This document shows positions 41,901 through 50,280 of a stretch of DNA of 64,000 nucleotides, in pieces. The stretch lies in assembly GCF_016462545.1 (NCBI RefSeq), contig NZ_JAEMTA010000017.1, forward strand, positions 31,488 through 95,487, read 5' to 3'. Position numbers and translations under genes: made by a program. The notes beneath the pieces were generated by a model that was not told where the DNA came from, ran no database searches, and saw nothing but the letters and a program-made list of their open reading frames with translations. The DNA is from Mycolicibacterium sp. Lineage in GTDB: Bacteria > Actinomycetota > Actinomycetes > Mycobacteriales > Mycobacteriaceae. The first letter of the stretch is position 1. Each line of letters begins with the position of its first letter.

Positions 41901-42775
41901 GTGGCCTTCGCGATGACGTTCTCCGCGAACCACTCCAGGTTGCGGATCTTGTCGTCGAGCGGCTCGGTGTCGGCGCCCATGATGTAGGGGATGCGGAAGC
42001 CGACGATGACGTCGGTGACGCCCTTGTCCTCGAGCCGCTTGACGCCGTCGAGGGTGAAGCCATCGATCGAGATCACATGGATCTCGAACTCGTCGGCCAG
42101 CCCGATCCGCTCCTCTTCCTCGCGGTACTTCGCCAGCTTGGCCAGTAGCGGATCGAGCTCCGCGGGATCGCCGCCGCCGTGCATCCAGCCGTCGTTGCGC
42201 GCGGCCCGCTTGAGTGCGGCGTCGGCGTGCCCGCCGATCAGGATCGGCACCGGCTTGGTGGGCGCAGGCGTCATCTTGAATGCGGGAAAGTCGTAGAACT
42301 CACCGTGGTATTCGAAGTAGTCGCCGGAGGTGAGTCCCCGGATGACGTCGATGCATTCATCCATCCGCTTGCCTCGCTTGGCGAATGGCACGCCCATGAT
42401 CTCGTAGTCCTCGGGCCACGGGCTGGTGCCCACGCCGAGGCCGAGGCGGTTGTCGAACATCGCGGCCAGCGAGCCGGCTTGCTTGGCCACCAGCGCCGGC
42501 GGGCGGATCGGCAACTTCAGCACGAAGATGTTGAAGTGCAGCCTCGTGGTCACCGCGGACAGCGCGCCGATCAACGCGAACGACTCGACGAACGGCTTGC
42601 CGTCCAAGAACTCGCGATTCCCGTCCTCGGTGTACGGATACTTCGAGTCGGACACCTCGGGATAGGCGACGCTGTCCGGGATGGTCATGGCGTGGTAGCC
42701 GGCCTCGTCGGCCGCCTTGGCCAACGGGATCAGGTACTTGGGATCGGTCATGGCTTCCGCATAGGTGAACCGCAT
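41897..42775 (-). CDS. LLM-class F420-dependent oxidoreductase (Rv0940c type)
   Basis: The 292-residue luciferase-like protein shows KYLIPLAKAADEAGYHAMTIPDSVAYPE at the N-terminus, TRLHFNIFVLKLPIRPPALVAKQAGSLA near 75-100, NRLGLGVGTSPWPEDYEIMG, and PVPILIGGHADAALKRAARNDGW near 180. These are typical of mycobacterial F420 enzymes. Length and position match M. tuberculosis Rv0940c as I recall. A near-perfect KstR-like operator lies 9 nt before ATG 42775, so it is probably part of the sterol/lipid catabolism regulon, perhaps as a reductase of a ring or side-chain intermediate (inference). Confidence 0.85.
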   Translation of the reverse strand: MRFTYAEAMTDPKYLIPLAKAADEAGYHAMTIPDSVAYPEVSDSKYPYTEDGNREFLDGKPFVESFALIGALSAVTTRLHFNIFVLKLPIRPPALVAKQAGSLAAMFDNRLGLGVGTSPWPEDYEIMGVPFAKRGKRMDECIDVIRGLTSGDYFEYHGEFYDFPAFKMTPAPTKPVPILIGGHADAALKRAARNDGWMHGGGDPAELDPLLAKLAKYREEEERIGLADEFEIHVISIDGFTLDGVKRLEDKGVTDVIVGFRIPYIMGADTEPLDDKIRNLEWFAENVIAKAT

Positions 42776-42784
42776 GATCGCAAT

Positions 42785-42802
42785 ACTAGAACGTGTTCTA
42801 GT
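42785..42802. promoter_or_regulatory. KstR-like operator upstream of the LLM oxidoreductase gene
   Basis: ACTAGAACGTGTTCTAGT has perfect 8-bp arms around a GT centre. It matches the KstR motif better than the site at 15212-15225. It lies 9 nt from ATG 42775 and 36 nt from the divergent MFS GTG 42838, so it could control both. Confidence 0.78.
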
Positions 42803-42837
42803 TCCATGGTGCCGAATCGGCGGCGCATGATGGGCGC

Positions 42838-44049
42838 GTGACCGAAGACCCGAGGGGACGCCCCTGGCTCACCCGCAACGTCCGGGTGCTCTCGGCGGTG
42901 TCCTTCCTCCAGGACGCCGCGAGCGAGCTGCTGTATCCGCTCCTGCCGATCTACCTCACAGCGGTGCTGGGCGCACCACCGTCGGTGGTGGGTGCGATCG
43001 AGGGTGCCGCCGAGGGCGCGGCATCGCTGACCAAGCTGGCGTCGGGTCCGCTCGGTGACCGGTTCGCCCGGCGCCCGCTCATCGCGACCGGCTACGGGAT
43101 GGCCGCGCTCGGCAAGGTGATGGTGGCGGCATTCGCCGCGTGGCCCGGGGTGCTCGCCGGCCGGGTCGTGGACCGGCTCGGCAAGGGCGTCCGCGGGGCC
43201 CCGCGGGACGCGCTGCTCGTCACCGACGTCGAGGTGGGGGACCGCGGCCGGGTCTTCGGGTTCCATCGCGCGATGGACACCATGGGCGCGGTGGTCGGCC
43301 CGCTGCTGGGGCTGGCCGGCTACGAGTTGCTCGATCATCGGATTGCGCCGCTCCTGTGGGTGGCGGTGATCCCCGCCGTGCTGAGCGTCGCGCTGGTGTT
43401 CCTGGTGCGGGAGCCCAAGCGCGTGGTGACGGCGGCGCGAGCCGGGATGTTCGCCCGGGTGCGGGATCTGCCGGGTGGTTACTGGCGGGTGACGGCGCTG
43501 TTGGTGGCGTTCGCGGTGGTGAACTTTCCCGATGCACTGCTTCTCTTGCGGCTCAACGAGATCGGCTTCTCGGTGGCGCAGGTCATTCTGGCCTACGTCG
43601 GCTACAACGCGGTCTACGCCCTCACCAGCTATCCGGCGGGGCTGCTCGCCGATCGGATCCCGCGGGCGGCCGTATTCGGCATCGGACTGGTGTTCTTCGC
43701 AATCGGGTACCTCGGGCTCGGACTGACCGACGACCCCCTCGCCGCCTGGCTGCTGATCGGGGCCTACGGCCTGTTCACCGGATGCACCGACGGGGTGGGC
43801 AAGGCATGGATCTCGTCGCTGGTGGGCTCGGACGTGCAGGCCAGCGCGCAGGGCGTGTTTCAGGGCGCGACCGGGTTCGCGGTGTTGGCCGCCGGGTTGT
43901 GGGCCGGCTTCGCCTGGGGCGCCGACGGCACGGTCCCGCTGCTGATCTCCGGCTCGGTGGGCGCGGTGTTCGCGGTGTTGCTACTGGCAGTGGGGTTCCG
44001 CGGGCGCCGTCACTCGAACGGTGGGGCGCCCACGCCGACCACGCCGTAG
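42838..44049 (+). CDS. MFS transporter
   Basis: The 403-residue protein has 12 predicted helices. Its N-terminal region SAVSFLQDAASELLYPLLPIYLTAVLGAPPSVVG and LGDRFARRPLIATGYGMAALGKVM (motif A-like), then RVVDRLGKGVRGAPRDALL, resemble a group of bacterial MFS proteins of unknown substrate. GTG 42838 fits the short cytosolic leader. The last 40 nt overlap the convergent oxygenase gene. The KstR-like site upstream might link it to lipid catabolism. Confidence 0.85.
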   Translation: MTEDPRGRPWLTRNVRVLSAVSFLQDAASELLYPLLPIYLTAVLGAPPSVVGAIEGAAEGAASLTKLASGPLGDRFARRPLIATGYGMAALGKVMVAAFAAWPGVLAGRVVDRLGKGVRGAPRDALLVTDVEVGDRGRVFGFHRAMDTMGAVVGPLLGLAGYELLDHRIAPLLWVAVIPAVLSVALVFLVREPKRVVTAARAGMFARVRDLPGGYWRVTALLVAFAVVNFPDALLLLRLNEIGFSVAQVILAYVGYNAVYALTSYPAGLLADRIPRAAVFGIGLVFFAIGYLGLGLTDDPLAAWLLIGAYGLFTGCTDGVGKAWISSLVGSDVQASAQGVFQGATGFAVLAAGLWAGFAWGADGTVPLLISGSVGAVFAVLLLAVGFRGRRHSNGGAPTPTTP

Positions 44050-45248
44050 AGGCCCTGTGGCGTGCGTTCGGTGAGGCGCGCCTGTGCGGTGCGTCCGTTC
44101 ACCGTGAGTGTCACCTTCGGCCTGGTGAGCACGTCGTCGGGCAGCGTCCCGAAAATCGTTCCCTGCCAATGGTATCGACCGTCGATCGGATCCAGGTGCC
44201 CAATGAGTCGCACCCGGGCGGAGTGGTCGCCGTCACCGGTGCGGAGCACTGCCGGACCGTCGTACACGGTGTCGTGCTGCTCGGTGACGACGTCGAGTTC
44301 GGGGGCGGGTGCCGCCGCGGCAGCAGGCAGGAAGTTGGTACGTCGCCACATGCGGCGGGCGATCCGTCCCATCAACCCGACCTCGTCGAGGAACGCGGCC
44401 AGCGGTGCGAAGCCTGCGATCTGAACGTCGTGACGGTGCGGGCTGCGGCGCGCCATGCGGCGGGCCTCACGCGCATCGAGGCCGACGCGGCGGTACTGCA
44501 CCCGATTGGTGAACAGGAACCGGAAGAAGAAGCCTCCGACCCCGTTGACGTTGGCCAACCACCACCTGTTCAGGCGCGGCATGTCGCCGATGCGCTTGCG
44601 TACGCCGTCGCGGGCGAACTGGATGTGGCGGGCTTCCTCGGTGACGTGAATCCGCATGAGCCGCTGAACCATTGGCTGAAGCTCGGGGTCATCCATCATC
44701 TGGCGCTGTAGCGAGTCGAAGATCTCCTCGCCGATCAGTGCCGCAACCCAGAGCATCGAACCCTTGAACGTCAGCGGGAGCGCATTGATGATCACTCGCT
44801 GATACCAGCGCGGCTGCACGGGCTTTGCGCCGACGCGGTTGATGGCCTTGCCGAACATCACCATGTGACGGGTCTCGTCGCCCAGCTCGGTCAGCGCGTA
44901 GTGAGTGGCGCTCGCGGTCGGGTCCTCGTGCATGATCTTGCGGAGGATGGCCTGGTTGAGGATGTTCTCGAACCAGATGCCTGCCGACAGCGTGTTGACG
45001 AATTCCTGTCGAGACAGTTCGATCTGCTCGGCCCGCGTCATCGCGTTCCACATCGGGGTGCCGTAGAGCGACACCACCTTCGGGGGAAGGAAGAACTTGT
45101 CGGGATCCAGCGGTGCGTCCCAGTCGATGTCGACGACCGGCTCGTAGTACTTCTTCACCGAACCGCGAAGCAGCCGTTCGGAGAACTCCTCGCGACTCGG
45201 GGCAGCGCTGCGCCGTACGGCTTCAGGGGAAAGTGTCATCGTTGACAT
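44010..45248 (-). CDS. AurF-like diiron oxygenase with C-terminal DUF4873-like domain
   Basis: The 412-residue protein has an N-terminal ferritin-like domain (about 60-310) with repeated diiron-ligand motifs: ELGDETRHMVMFG near 125 and VTEEARHIQFARDG near 205, plus QEFVNTLSAGIWFEN. This is the p-aminobenzoate N-oxygenase AurF family, which oxidises amines or fatty substrates with O2. From about 330 a separate beta-rich region (YDGPAVLRTGDGDHSARVRL, RYHWQGTIFG, ARLTERTPQGLYGVVGVG) looks like DUF4873. The substrate is unknown. ATG 45248 is used; the ATG at 45239 is an alternative. It overlaps the convergent MFS gene by 40 nt. Confidence 0.8.
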   Translation of the reverse strand: MSTMTLSPEAVRRSAAPSREEFSERLLRGSVKKYYEPVVDIDWDAPLDPDKFFLPPKVVSLYGTPMWNAMTRAEQIELSRQEFVNTLSAGIWFENILNQAILRKIMHEDPTASATHYALTELGDETRHMVMFGKAINRVGAKPVQPRWYQRVIINALPLTFKGSMLWVAALIGEEIFDSLQRQMMDDPELQPMVQRLMRIHVTEEARHIQFARDGVRKRIGDMPRLNRWWLANVNGVGGFFFRFLFTNRVQYRRVGLDAREARRMARRSPHRHDVQIAGFAPLAAFLDEVGLMGRIARRMWRRTNFLPAAAAAPAPELDVVTEQHDTVYDGPAVLRTGDGDHSARVRLIGHLDPIDGRYHWQGTIFGTLPDDVLTRPKVTLTVNGRTAQARLTERTPQGLYGVVGVGAPPFE

Positions 45249-45342
45249 CCGTTCAGCTGACGTGGGGCGTCGATATGCTTCGAAACCTAATGAGGCTTTG
45301 CTCAACATGTCAATACCCCCGGTACCGGATACTGGCGGTTCC

Positions 45343-46080
45343 GTGACTCGCCGCATCCGCGTCATCGGCATCGGCGCGGGCGATCCCGAGTACGTGACCG
45401 TCCAGGCCGTCGAGGCGCTCAACGACGTCGACGTCTTCTTCGCCTCGGACAAGGGCGACACCAAGGACGATCTGGTGGCCCTGCGCCGTGAGGTGTGCCA
45501 GCGCTTCATCCGTGAGCCCGGATACCGCTTCGTGGAGCTGCCGGACCCGACACGGGCGCCGACGGGCGACTACCGGCAACGCGTGACCGACTGGCACGAG
45601 GCGCGCGCGGACCTCTGGGCGCAGGCGCTGCGCCACGAACTGCTCGACGACGGGGTCGGCGCCTTTCTCGCCTGGGGAGACCCTTCGCTGTATGACAGCA
45701 CCCTGCGCATCCTCGACGTGGTGGCCCAGCGCCTCGACCTCACCTACGACGTGATCCCCGGCATCACCGCCATTCAGGCGCTGACCGCCCGGCACCGGAT
45801 ACCGCTCAACGACGTGGGCGAGCCGGTGCTCATCACGACGGGCCGTCGGCTCCGCGAAAGTGGTCTGGCCGGATCGGCAGTGGTGATGCTGGACGGCGGC
45901 TGCGCCTTCCTCGACTGCCCGCCGTCGACGCGGATCTGGTGGGGCGCCTACCTCGGCACACCGGAAGAGATCCTGGTCGACGGGACCGTTGGCGAGGTGG
46001 GCGAGCGGATCGCGGCGGTTCGCGCCGAAGCCAGGGCACGCCACGGCTGGATCATGGACACCTATCTGCTGCGGGCCTGA
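45343..46080 (+). CDS. cobF: Precorrin-6A synthase (deacetylating) CobF
   Basis: The 245-residue SAM-dependent tetrapyrrole methylase methylates C-1 of precorrin-5 and releases acetate in aerobic cobalamin synthesis. Marks: RVIGIGAGDPEYVTVQAVEALNDVDVFFASDKG at the N-terminus (GxGxGxP-type site), FLAWGDPSLYDSTLRILDVV, VIPGITAIQALTARHRIPLN, and WWGAYLGTPEEILVDGTVGEV. GTG 45343 begins directly before the first strand; ATG 45307 would add 12 residues. No other cob gene is nearby, as cobF is often detached in mycobacteria. It is reported lost from the M. tuberculosis complex (from memory), which supports a non-tuberculous species. Confidence 0.9.
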   Translation: MTRRIRVIGIGAGDPEYVTVQAVEALNDVDVFFASDKGDTKDDLVALRREVCQRFIREPGYRFVELPDPTRAPTGDYRQRVTDWHEARADLWAQALRHELLDDGVGAFLAWGDPSLYDSTLRILDVVAQRLDLTYDVIPGITAIQALTARHRIPLNDVGEPVLITTGRRLRESGLAGSAVVMLDGGCAFLDCPPSTRIWWGAYLGTPEEILVDGTVGEVGERIAAVRAEARARHGWIMDTYLLRA

Positions 46081-46113
46081 GGATCGATCGGGCAGCCGTG
46101 GCAAGATCGGCGC

Positions 46114-46494
46114 GTGGTTCAGTTCCTCGTTCGCGCCGGGCTCACCGGAGTGGCCCTGTGGGTGGTCACCAAACTCGTCTCCGGCATCGAGTTCGTCGGT
46201 GGTGACTCTTCGCTGCAACGGGCCGGCATCATCTTCGTCGTGGCGGTGATCTTCGGCGTCGTCAACGCATTCATCAAGCCGATCGTGCAGCTCATCTCGA
46301 TCCCGCTCTACATCCTCACCCTCGGCCTGATCCACGTCGTCATCAATGCGCTCATGCTGTGGATCACCTCGCGAGTCACCGAGAACACCACGCACTGGGG
46401 TCTCTACATCGACGACTTCTGGTGGACCGCGATCTGGGCGGCGATCGTGTTGTCGATCGTCAGCTGGTTGCTGTCGTTGGTGGTTCCCGACTGA
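46114..46494 (+). CDS. Small membrane protein, phage holin family 4 / DUF type
   Basis: The 126-residue protein has four predicted membrane helices (FLVRAGLTGVALWVVTKLVS; GIIFVVAVIFGVVNAFIKPI; SIPLYILTLGLIHVVINALML; WTAIWAAIVLSIVSWLLSLVV). The VNAFIKPI and LPL-ITLG-like segments are typical of the Pfam family named phage holin 4, widespread in actinobacterial chromosomes; the name does not imply a prophage. Function unknown. It starts with GTG 33 nt after cobF. Confidence 0.75.
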   Translation: MVQFLVRAGLTGVALWVVTKLVSGIEFVGGDSSLQRAGIIFVVAVIFGVVNAFIKPIVQLISIPLYILTLGLIHVVINALMLWITSRVTENTTHWGLYIDDFWWTAIWAAIVLSIVSWLLSLVVPD

Positions 46495-46540
46495 AACTGC
46501 TTGCCGTCACGGGTCAAGATCGCCGCGTACGCTCGGCTGA

Positions 46541-47122
46541 GTGGCTCCTGAGCTGAACCGCCGGACCTTCGTCGGCGCCTCGATCACAGTCAGTGGAGCG
46601 GTCGCCGCCGTGTCATTGGCCTCCGGTTGCGATACCGAAGCCCCGCCGGCCGCGGGCCACACCGTCGACGTCCGCATGCGCATCAACGGTGAGTCACAGG
46701 ACGTCACCGTCGATACCCGCGCGTCGCTGCTCGACATGCTGCGCGAGCGCGTCGGGCTGACCGGAACCAAGAAGGGGTGCGATCAGGGGGCCTGCGGCGC
46801 GTGCACCGTGCTGCTCGACGGCAAGCGCGTCAACTCGTGCCTGACGCTCGCCGCGATGCACGACGGAGCCGAGGTGAGCACCATCGAGGGCGTCGCCGAC
46901 AACGGCAGGCTGCAACCACTTCAGCAGGCCTTCATCGACTGCGATGCCTTCCAGTGCGGATATTGCACGTCCGGGCAGATCATGTCGGGTCTCGGCTGCA
47001 TCGACGAGGGACACACCGGCTCCGACGAGGAGATCCGAGAGTGGATGAGCGGCAACATCTGTCGCTGTGGGGCCTACACCAACATCGTCGCCGCCATCGC
47101 GATCGCCGCCAAGGAGGCATGA
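46541..47122 (+). CDS. Molybdenum oxidoreductase [2Fe-2S] subunit (PaoA/YagT type), Tat signal
   Basis: The 193-residue iron-sulfur subunit of a xanthine-dehydrogenase-family enzyme has a twin-arginine signal (NRRTFVGASITVSGAVAAVS) and then SLASGCDT, where Cys may be a lipid anchor. The ferredoxin domain has CDQGACGACTVLLDGKRVNSCLTLAA (first cluster) and FQCGYCTSGQIMS with ICRCGAYTNIV (second cluster). All eight cluster cysteines are visible. It should pass electrons from the molybdopterin subunit to FAD and be exported with the folded complex. GTG start at 46541. Confidence 0.88.
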   Translation: MAPELNRRTFVGASITVSGAVAAVSLASGCDTEAPPAAGHTVDVRMRINGESQDVTVDTRASLLDMLRERVGLTGTKKGCDQGACGACTVLLDGKRVNSCLTLAAMHDGAEVSTIEGVADNGRLQPLQQAFIDCDAFQCGYCTSGQIMSGLGCIDEGHTGSDEEIREWMSGNICRCGAYTNIVAAIAIAAKEA

Positions 47123-47128
47123 GACCCG

Positions 47129-48106
47129 TTGTTTCCCTTCGCCTTCACCAAGGCTTCCGACGAGCAGGCCGCGCTCACCGCGGGCCGGTCGGGCGCCCGC
47201 TACATCGCCGGGGGAACGACGCTCGTCGACCTCATGCGGATGACGGTCGAACGCCCGGACGCCGTGGTCGACATCAACGCCCTGCCCTATCGCAACCTCG
47301 ACCTCGACGGACGGTCACTTCGGATCGGCTCCCTGGTCCGGATGGCCGACGTCGCTGCCGACGAGCGAGTGCGGCGCCAATTCCCAGTCATCACACAGGC
47401 ATTGGAGCTCAGTGCCTCTGCGCAGCTACGGAACATGGCGTCGATCGGTGGGAACCTGATGCAACGGCCGCGGTGCCTGTACTTCCGCGACGTGTCGGCC
47501 AACTGCAACCGGCGCGCACCGGGCACCGGCTGTGCGGCGCTCGGCGGGGTGAACCGGATGCACGCCATCCTCGGGGGCAGCGACCAGTGCGTGGCCACTC
47601 ATCCGTCCGACCTCGCGGTCGCCCTGGTCGCCCTCGACGCCGTCGTGGTGACGCGGGATGCGGACGGTGACAGGCGGATTCCGCTCGGACAGTTCTTCCG
47701 CCAGCCGGGTACGACGCCGGATCAGGAGCACGACCTACGTCTCGGCGAACTCATCGTCGGCGTCGAGGTCCCGACTGGACCGTGGACGGCGCGGTCCGGT
47801 TATCTGAAGGTGCGCGACCGACAGTCCTACGAGTTCGCCCTCACCTCCGCAGCGGTGGCGCTCGACCTCGCCGGCGGCAACGTACGTGGCGCGCGGGTCG
47901 CCGTCGGCGGTGTCGCGACGGTGCCGTGGCGGCTGCCCGCCGTCGAACGGGCCCTGATCGGGCGTCCCGTGACGCCGGATCTGTGGCGCGATGCCGCCGC
48001 CCGCGCTGCCGACGGCGCTACGCCATTGGCCGACAACGGGTTCAAGGTGACGCTGGTGCAACGCGTGGTGCAGCGTCAGCTCGAGACGGTCGCGGGTCTG
48101 TCGTGA
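47129..48106 (+). CDS. Molybdenum oxidoreductase FAD subunit (PaoB/YagS type)
   Basis: The 325-residue FAD-binding subunit has the two flavin motifs: ARYIAGGTTLVDLMRM near 30 and ASIGGNLMQRPRC near 110. A cysteine-rich insert (RCLYFRD, NCNRRAPGTGC, GSDQCVATHPSDLA) matches the extra [4Fe-4S] site known in PaoB. The probable start is TTG 47129, 11 nt after AAGGAGG in the tail of the first gene. Its stop overlaps the next GTG (GTGA 48103-48106). Confidence 0.88.
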   Translation: MFPFAFTKASDEQAALTAGRSGARYIAGGTTLVDLMRMTVERPDAVVDINALPYRNLDLDGRSLRIGSLVRMADVAADERVRRQFPVITQALELSASAQLRNMASIGGNLMQRPRCLYFRDVSANCNRRAPGTGCAALGGVNRMHAILGGSDQCVATHPSDLAVALVALDAVVVTRDADGDRRIPLGQFFRQPGTTPDQEHDLRLGELIVGVEVPTGPWTARSGYLKVRDRQSYEFALTSAAVALDLAGGNVRGARVAVGGVATVPWRLPAVERALIGRPVTPDLWRDAAARAADGATPLADNGFKVTLVQRVVQRQLETVAGLS

Positions 48107-50271
48107 CCCGTCCGGTGCGGATGGCCAATCCCGTGGTCGGTGCGCCCGTGTCCAGGGTGGACGGTCCGCTCAAGGTCACCGGAGCGGCTCGCTACGCCGC
48201 CGACAATCCCGTGCCCGACTTCGTGCATGCGGTCCTGGTGTGCAGCACCGTCTCGGCCGGGACGGTGCAGCGCATCGATCCCGGGGCGGCCACCCGGTCA
48301 CCGGGAGTGCTGCGGGTGATCACCGACTTCGGCGGCGTCACGCTGCCGTACGACATCCGTCGCGTCGCGTTCTTCGGCCAGCCGGTGGCCGTGGTCGTCG
48401 GCGACACGCTGGAGGCGGCCGCCCACGGCGCTGCACTGGTCGACGTCCGCTATTCGGCGGGCGGCCAGGTGACCGACATCGATGCGCCGCAAGCGATTCC
48501 GGAGCCCGGTGAACGGCAGGTCGACTACGTGCGCGGCGACCCCGAGGCGGCCCTGCGGTCCTCGGCCGTGACCAGCGACATGCGCTTCGGCATCGCGCGC
48601 AACAACCACAATCCGATGGAGTTGCCCGCGACCGTCGCGAGCTGGGATGGTGACCGGTTGACGGTGTGGGACAAGGTGCAGTCCATCGTCGGCGCCCAGA
48701 AGGCCCACGCGGAGGCCCTCGGCGTGCCGGTCGACCACGTCCGGGTGATCTCTCCGTTCGTCGGAGGCGCGTTCGGAAGCGCGGGCACGGTGTGGCCGCA
48801 CCAGCTACTGGCCTCGTTCACGGCGCGCGTCGTCGGCAGGCCCGTCAAGCTGGTACTGACCCGGCAGCAGACCTATGCCGGCATCGGCTATCGGCCAATC
48901 AGCAGGCAGCGCATGGCGATCGGTGCGGACCGCAACGGCCGGATCGGTGCCATCGTCCACGAGGGCCGCACCGAGACCGCGCGCTACGCCACCTATGAGG
49001 ACGGGCTGACCGCCTCGCCGAGGTTCATGTACACCAGCCCCAACATGCGCTCGACCTACCGGGTCGTGCCGCTGGACGTGAACCAGCCCACCTACATGCG
49101 TGGCCCGGGGTACACCACCGGGACGTTCGCGCTGGAGTCGGCGATGGACGACCTCGCCTACCGCCTCAACCTCGACCCCATCGAGCTTCGGATGCGCAAC
49201 GAGCCCGATCGCGACCAGACCGACGGGCTGCCGTTCTCCACGCGGCGACTCTCCGAGTGCCTACGGCGGGGGGCCGACGAATTCGGTTGGTCCCGGCGCA
49301 ATTCCACGCCACGGGCCGTCCGCGAGGGCTCGACCCTCATCGGCATCGGGATGGCCGCCGCCGGGTATCACACCAGCCGCAGCGAGTCGGACGCACTGGC
49401 CAGGATCAATGCCGACGGCACCGCAGACGTCCAGGTTGCCACCAGCGATATGGGCCCCGGCACGTACACGTCGATGTCCCAGGTTGCGGCCGACGCGCTG
49501 GGACTCTCGATTTCGCGTGTGCGGTTCGCCCTCGGCGACAGTAATTATCCGGCCGCACCGTCACATTCGGGATCGCGGACCATGGCCAGCGTCGGCTCCG
49601 CGGTGTTCACCGTGTCGAACATGCTGCGCGACAGAATGATTCGTACAGCCGTCGTCGATCCCGGCTCACCGCTGAACGGCGTGGCGCCCGAGGGGGTCGC
49701 GGTGGCCGACGGGCGGATGTTCGTCATCGCCGACCCGTCGCGCGGGGAGGCGTATCGGGATCTGCTGGCCCGGCGCGGCTGGCCGAGCCTCGACAGCCGC
49801 GGCAACTGGACCCCCGACAACGCCGACGAGCGTTTCTCGATGTACGCCTACGGCGCCGTGTTCGCCGAAGTGGCGGTGGACGATTCGCTGGGGATGGTCC
49901 GCGTCCGGCGGATCCATGCCTGCTACGACGCCGGCCGGGTGATCAACCCGAAGCTGGCCCACAGCCAGGCCATCGGTGGCATGGTCGGCGGGATCGGGAT
50001 GGCACTGCTCGAGGGCACCGACCTCGACCACCGCGACGGTCGCGTCGTCAACGCGAACATGTCCGACTATCTGGTGCCGGTCAACGCCGACGTGCCCGCG
50101 CTGAACGCCACGTTCCTGACTGCGGAGGACATGGTCGCGAACCCCATCGGCGTGAAGGGGCTCGGTGAGGTCGTCATCGTGGGAGTGCCTGCGGCCATCG
50201 CCAACGCGGTGTTCAACGCGACCGGCAAGCGGGTGACCGACCTGCCCATCCGGGTGGAGAATCTGCTCTAA
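48103..50271 (+). CDS. Molybdopterin-binding subunit of xanthine dehydrogenase family (PaoC/YagR type)
   Basis: The 722-residue catalytic subunit has the aldehyde-oxidase/xanthine-dehydrogenase hammerhead (SRVDGPLKVTGAARYAADNPVPDFVHAVLV) and molybdopterin domains: NNHNPMELPATVASWDG, ISPFVGGAFGSAG, YMRGPGYTTGTFALESAMDDLA, ATSDMGPGTYTSMSQVAADAL, and KGLGEVVIVGVPAAIANAV with the likely active-site Glu. It would hydroxylate an aldehyde or N-heterocycle. The start GTG 48103 is fixed by the GTGA overlap. No xdhC/paoD maturation gene follows, so maturation must come from elsewhere. Confidence 0.9.
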   Translation: MTRPVRMANPVVGAPVSRVDGPLKVTGAARYAADNPVPDFVHAVLVCSTVSAGTVQRIDPGAATRSPGVLRVITDFGGVTLPYDIRRVAFFGQPVAVVVGDTLEAAAHGAALVDVRYSAGGQVTDIDAPQAIPEPGERQVDYVRGDPEAALRSSAVTSDMRFGIARNNHNPMELPATVASWDGDRLTVWDKVQSIVGAQKAHAEALGVPVDHVRVISPFVGGAFGSAGTVWPHQLLASFTARVVGRPVKLVLTRQQTYAGIGYRPISRQRMAIGADRNGRIGAIVHEGRTETARYATYEDGLTASPRFMYTSPNMRSTYRVVPLDVNQPTYMRGPGYTTGTFALESAMDDLAYRLNLDPIELRMRNEPDRDQTDGLPFSTRRLSECLRRGADEFGWSRRNSTPRAVREGSTLIGIGMAAAGYHTSRSESDALARINADGTADVQVATSDMGPGTYTSMSQVAADALGLSISRVRFALGDSNYPAAPSHSGSRTMASVGSAVFTVSNMLRDRMIRTAVVDPGSPLNGVAPEGVAVADGRMFVIADPSRGEAYRDLLARRGWPSLDSRGNWTPDNADERFSMYAYGAVFAEVAVDDSLGMVRVRRIHACYDAGRVINPKLAHSQAIGGMVGGIGMALLEGTDLDHRDGRVVNANMSDYLVPVNADVPALNATFLTAEDMVANPIGVKGLGEVVIVGVPAAIANAVFNATGKRVTDLPIRVENLL

Positions 50272-50280
50272 CCTGGATTG

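Noticed and set aside
43140..44711. Long plus-strand frame extending from the MFS gene into the oxygenase gene
   Set aside because: It is out of frame with the MFS and antisense to the diiron oxygenase; it has no coherent domain.
46114..46494. Holin gene as evidence of a prophage
   Set aside because: Family-4 holin-like proteins are ordinary chromosomal membrane proteins in actinobacteria, and no other phage gene is nearby.
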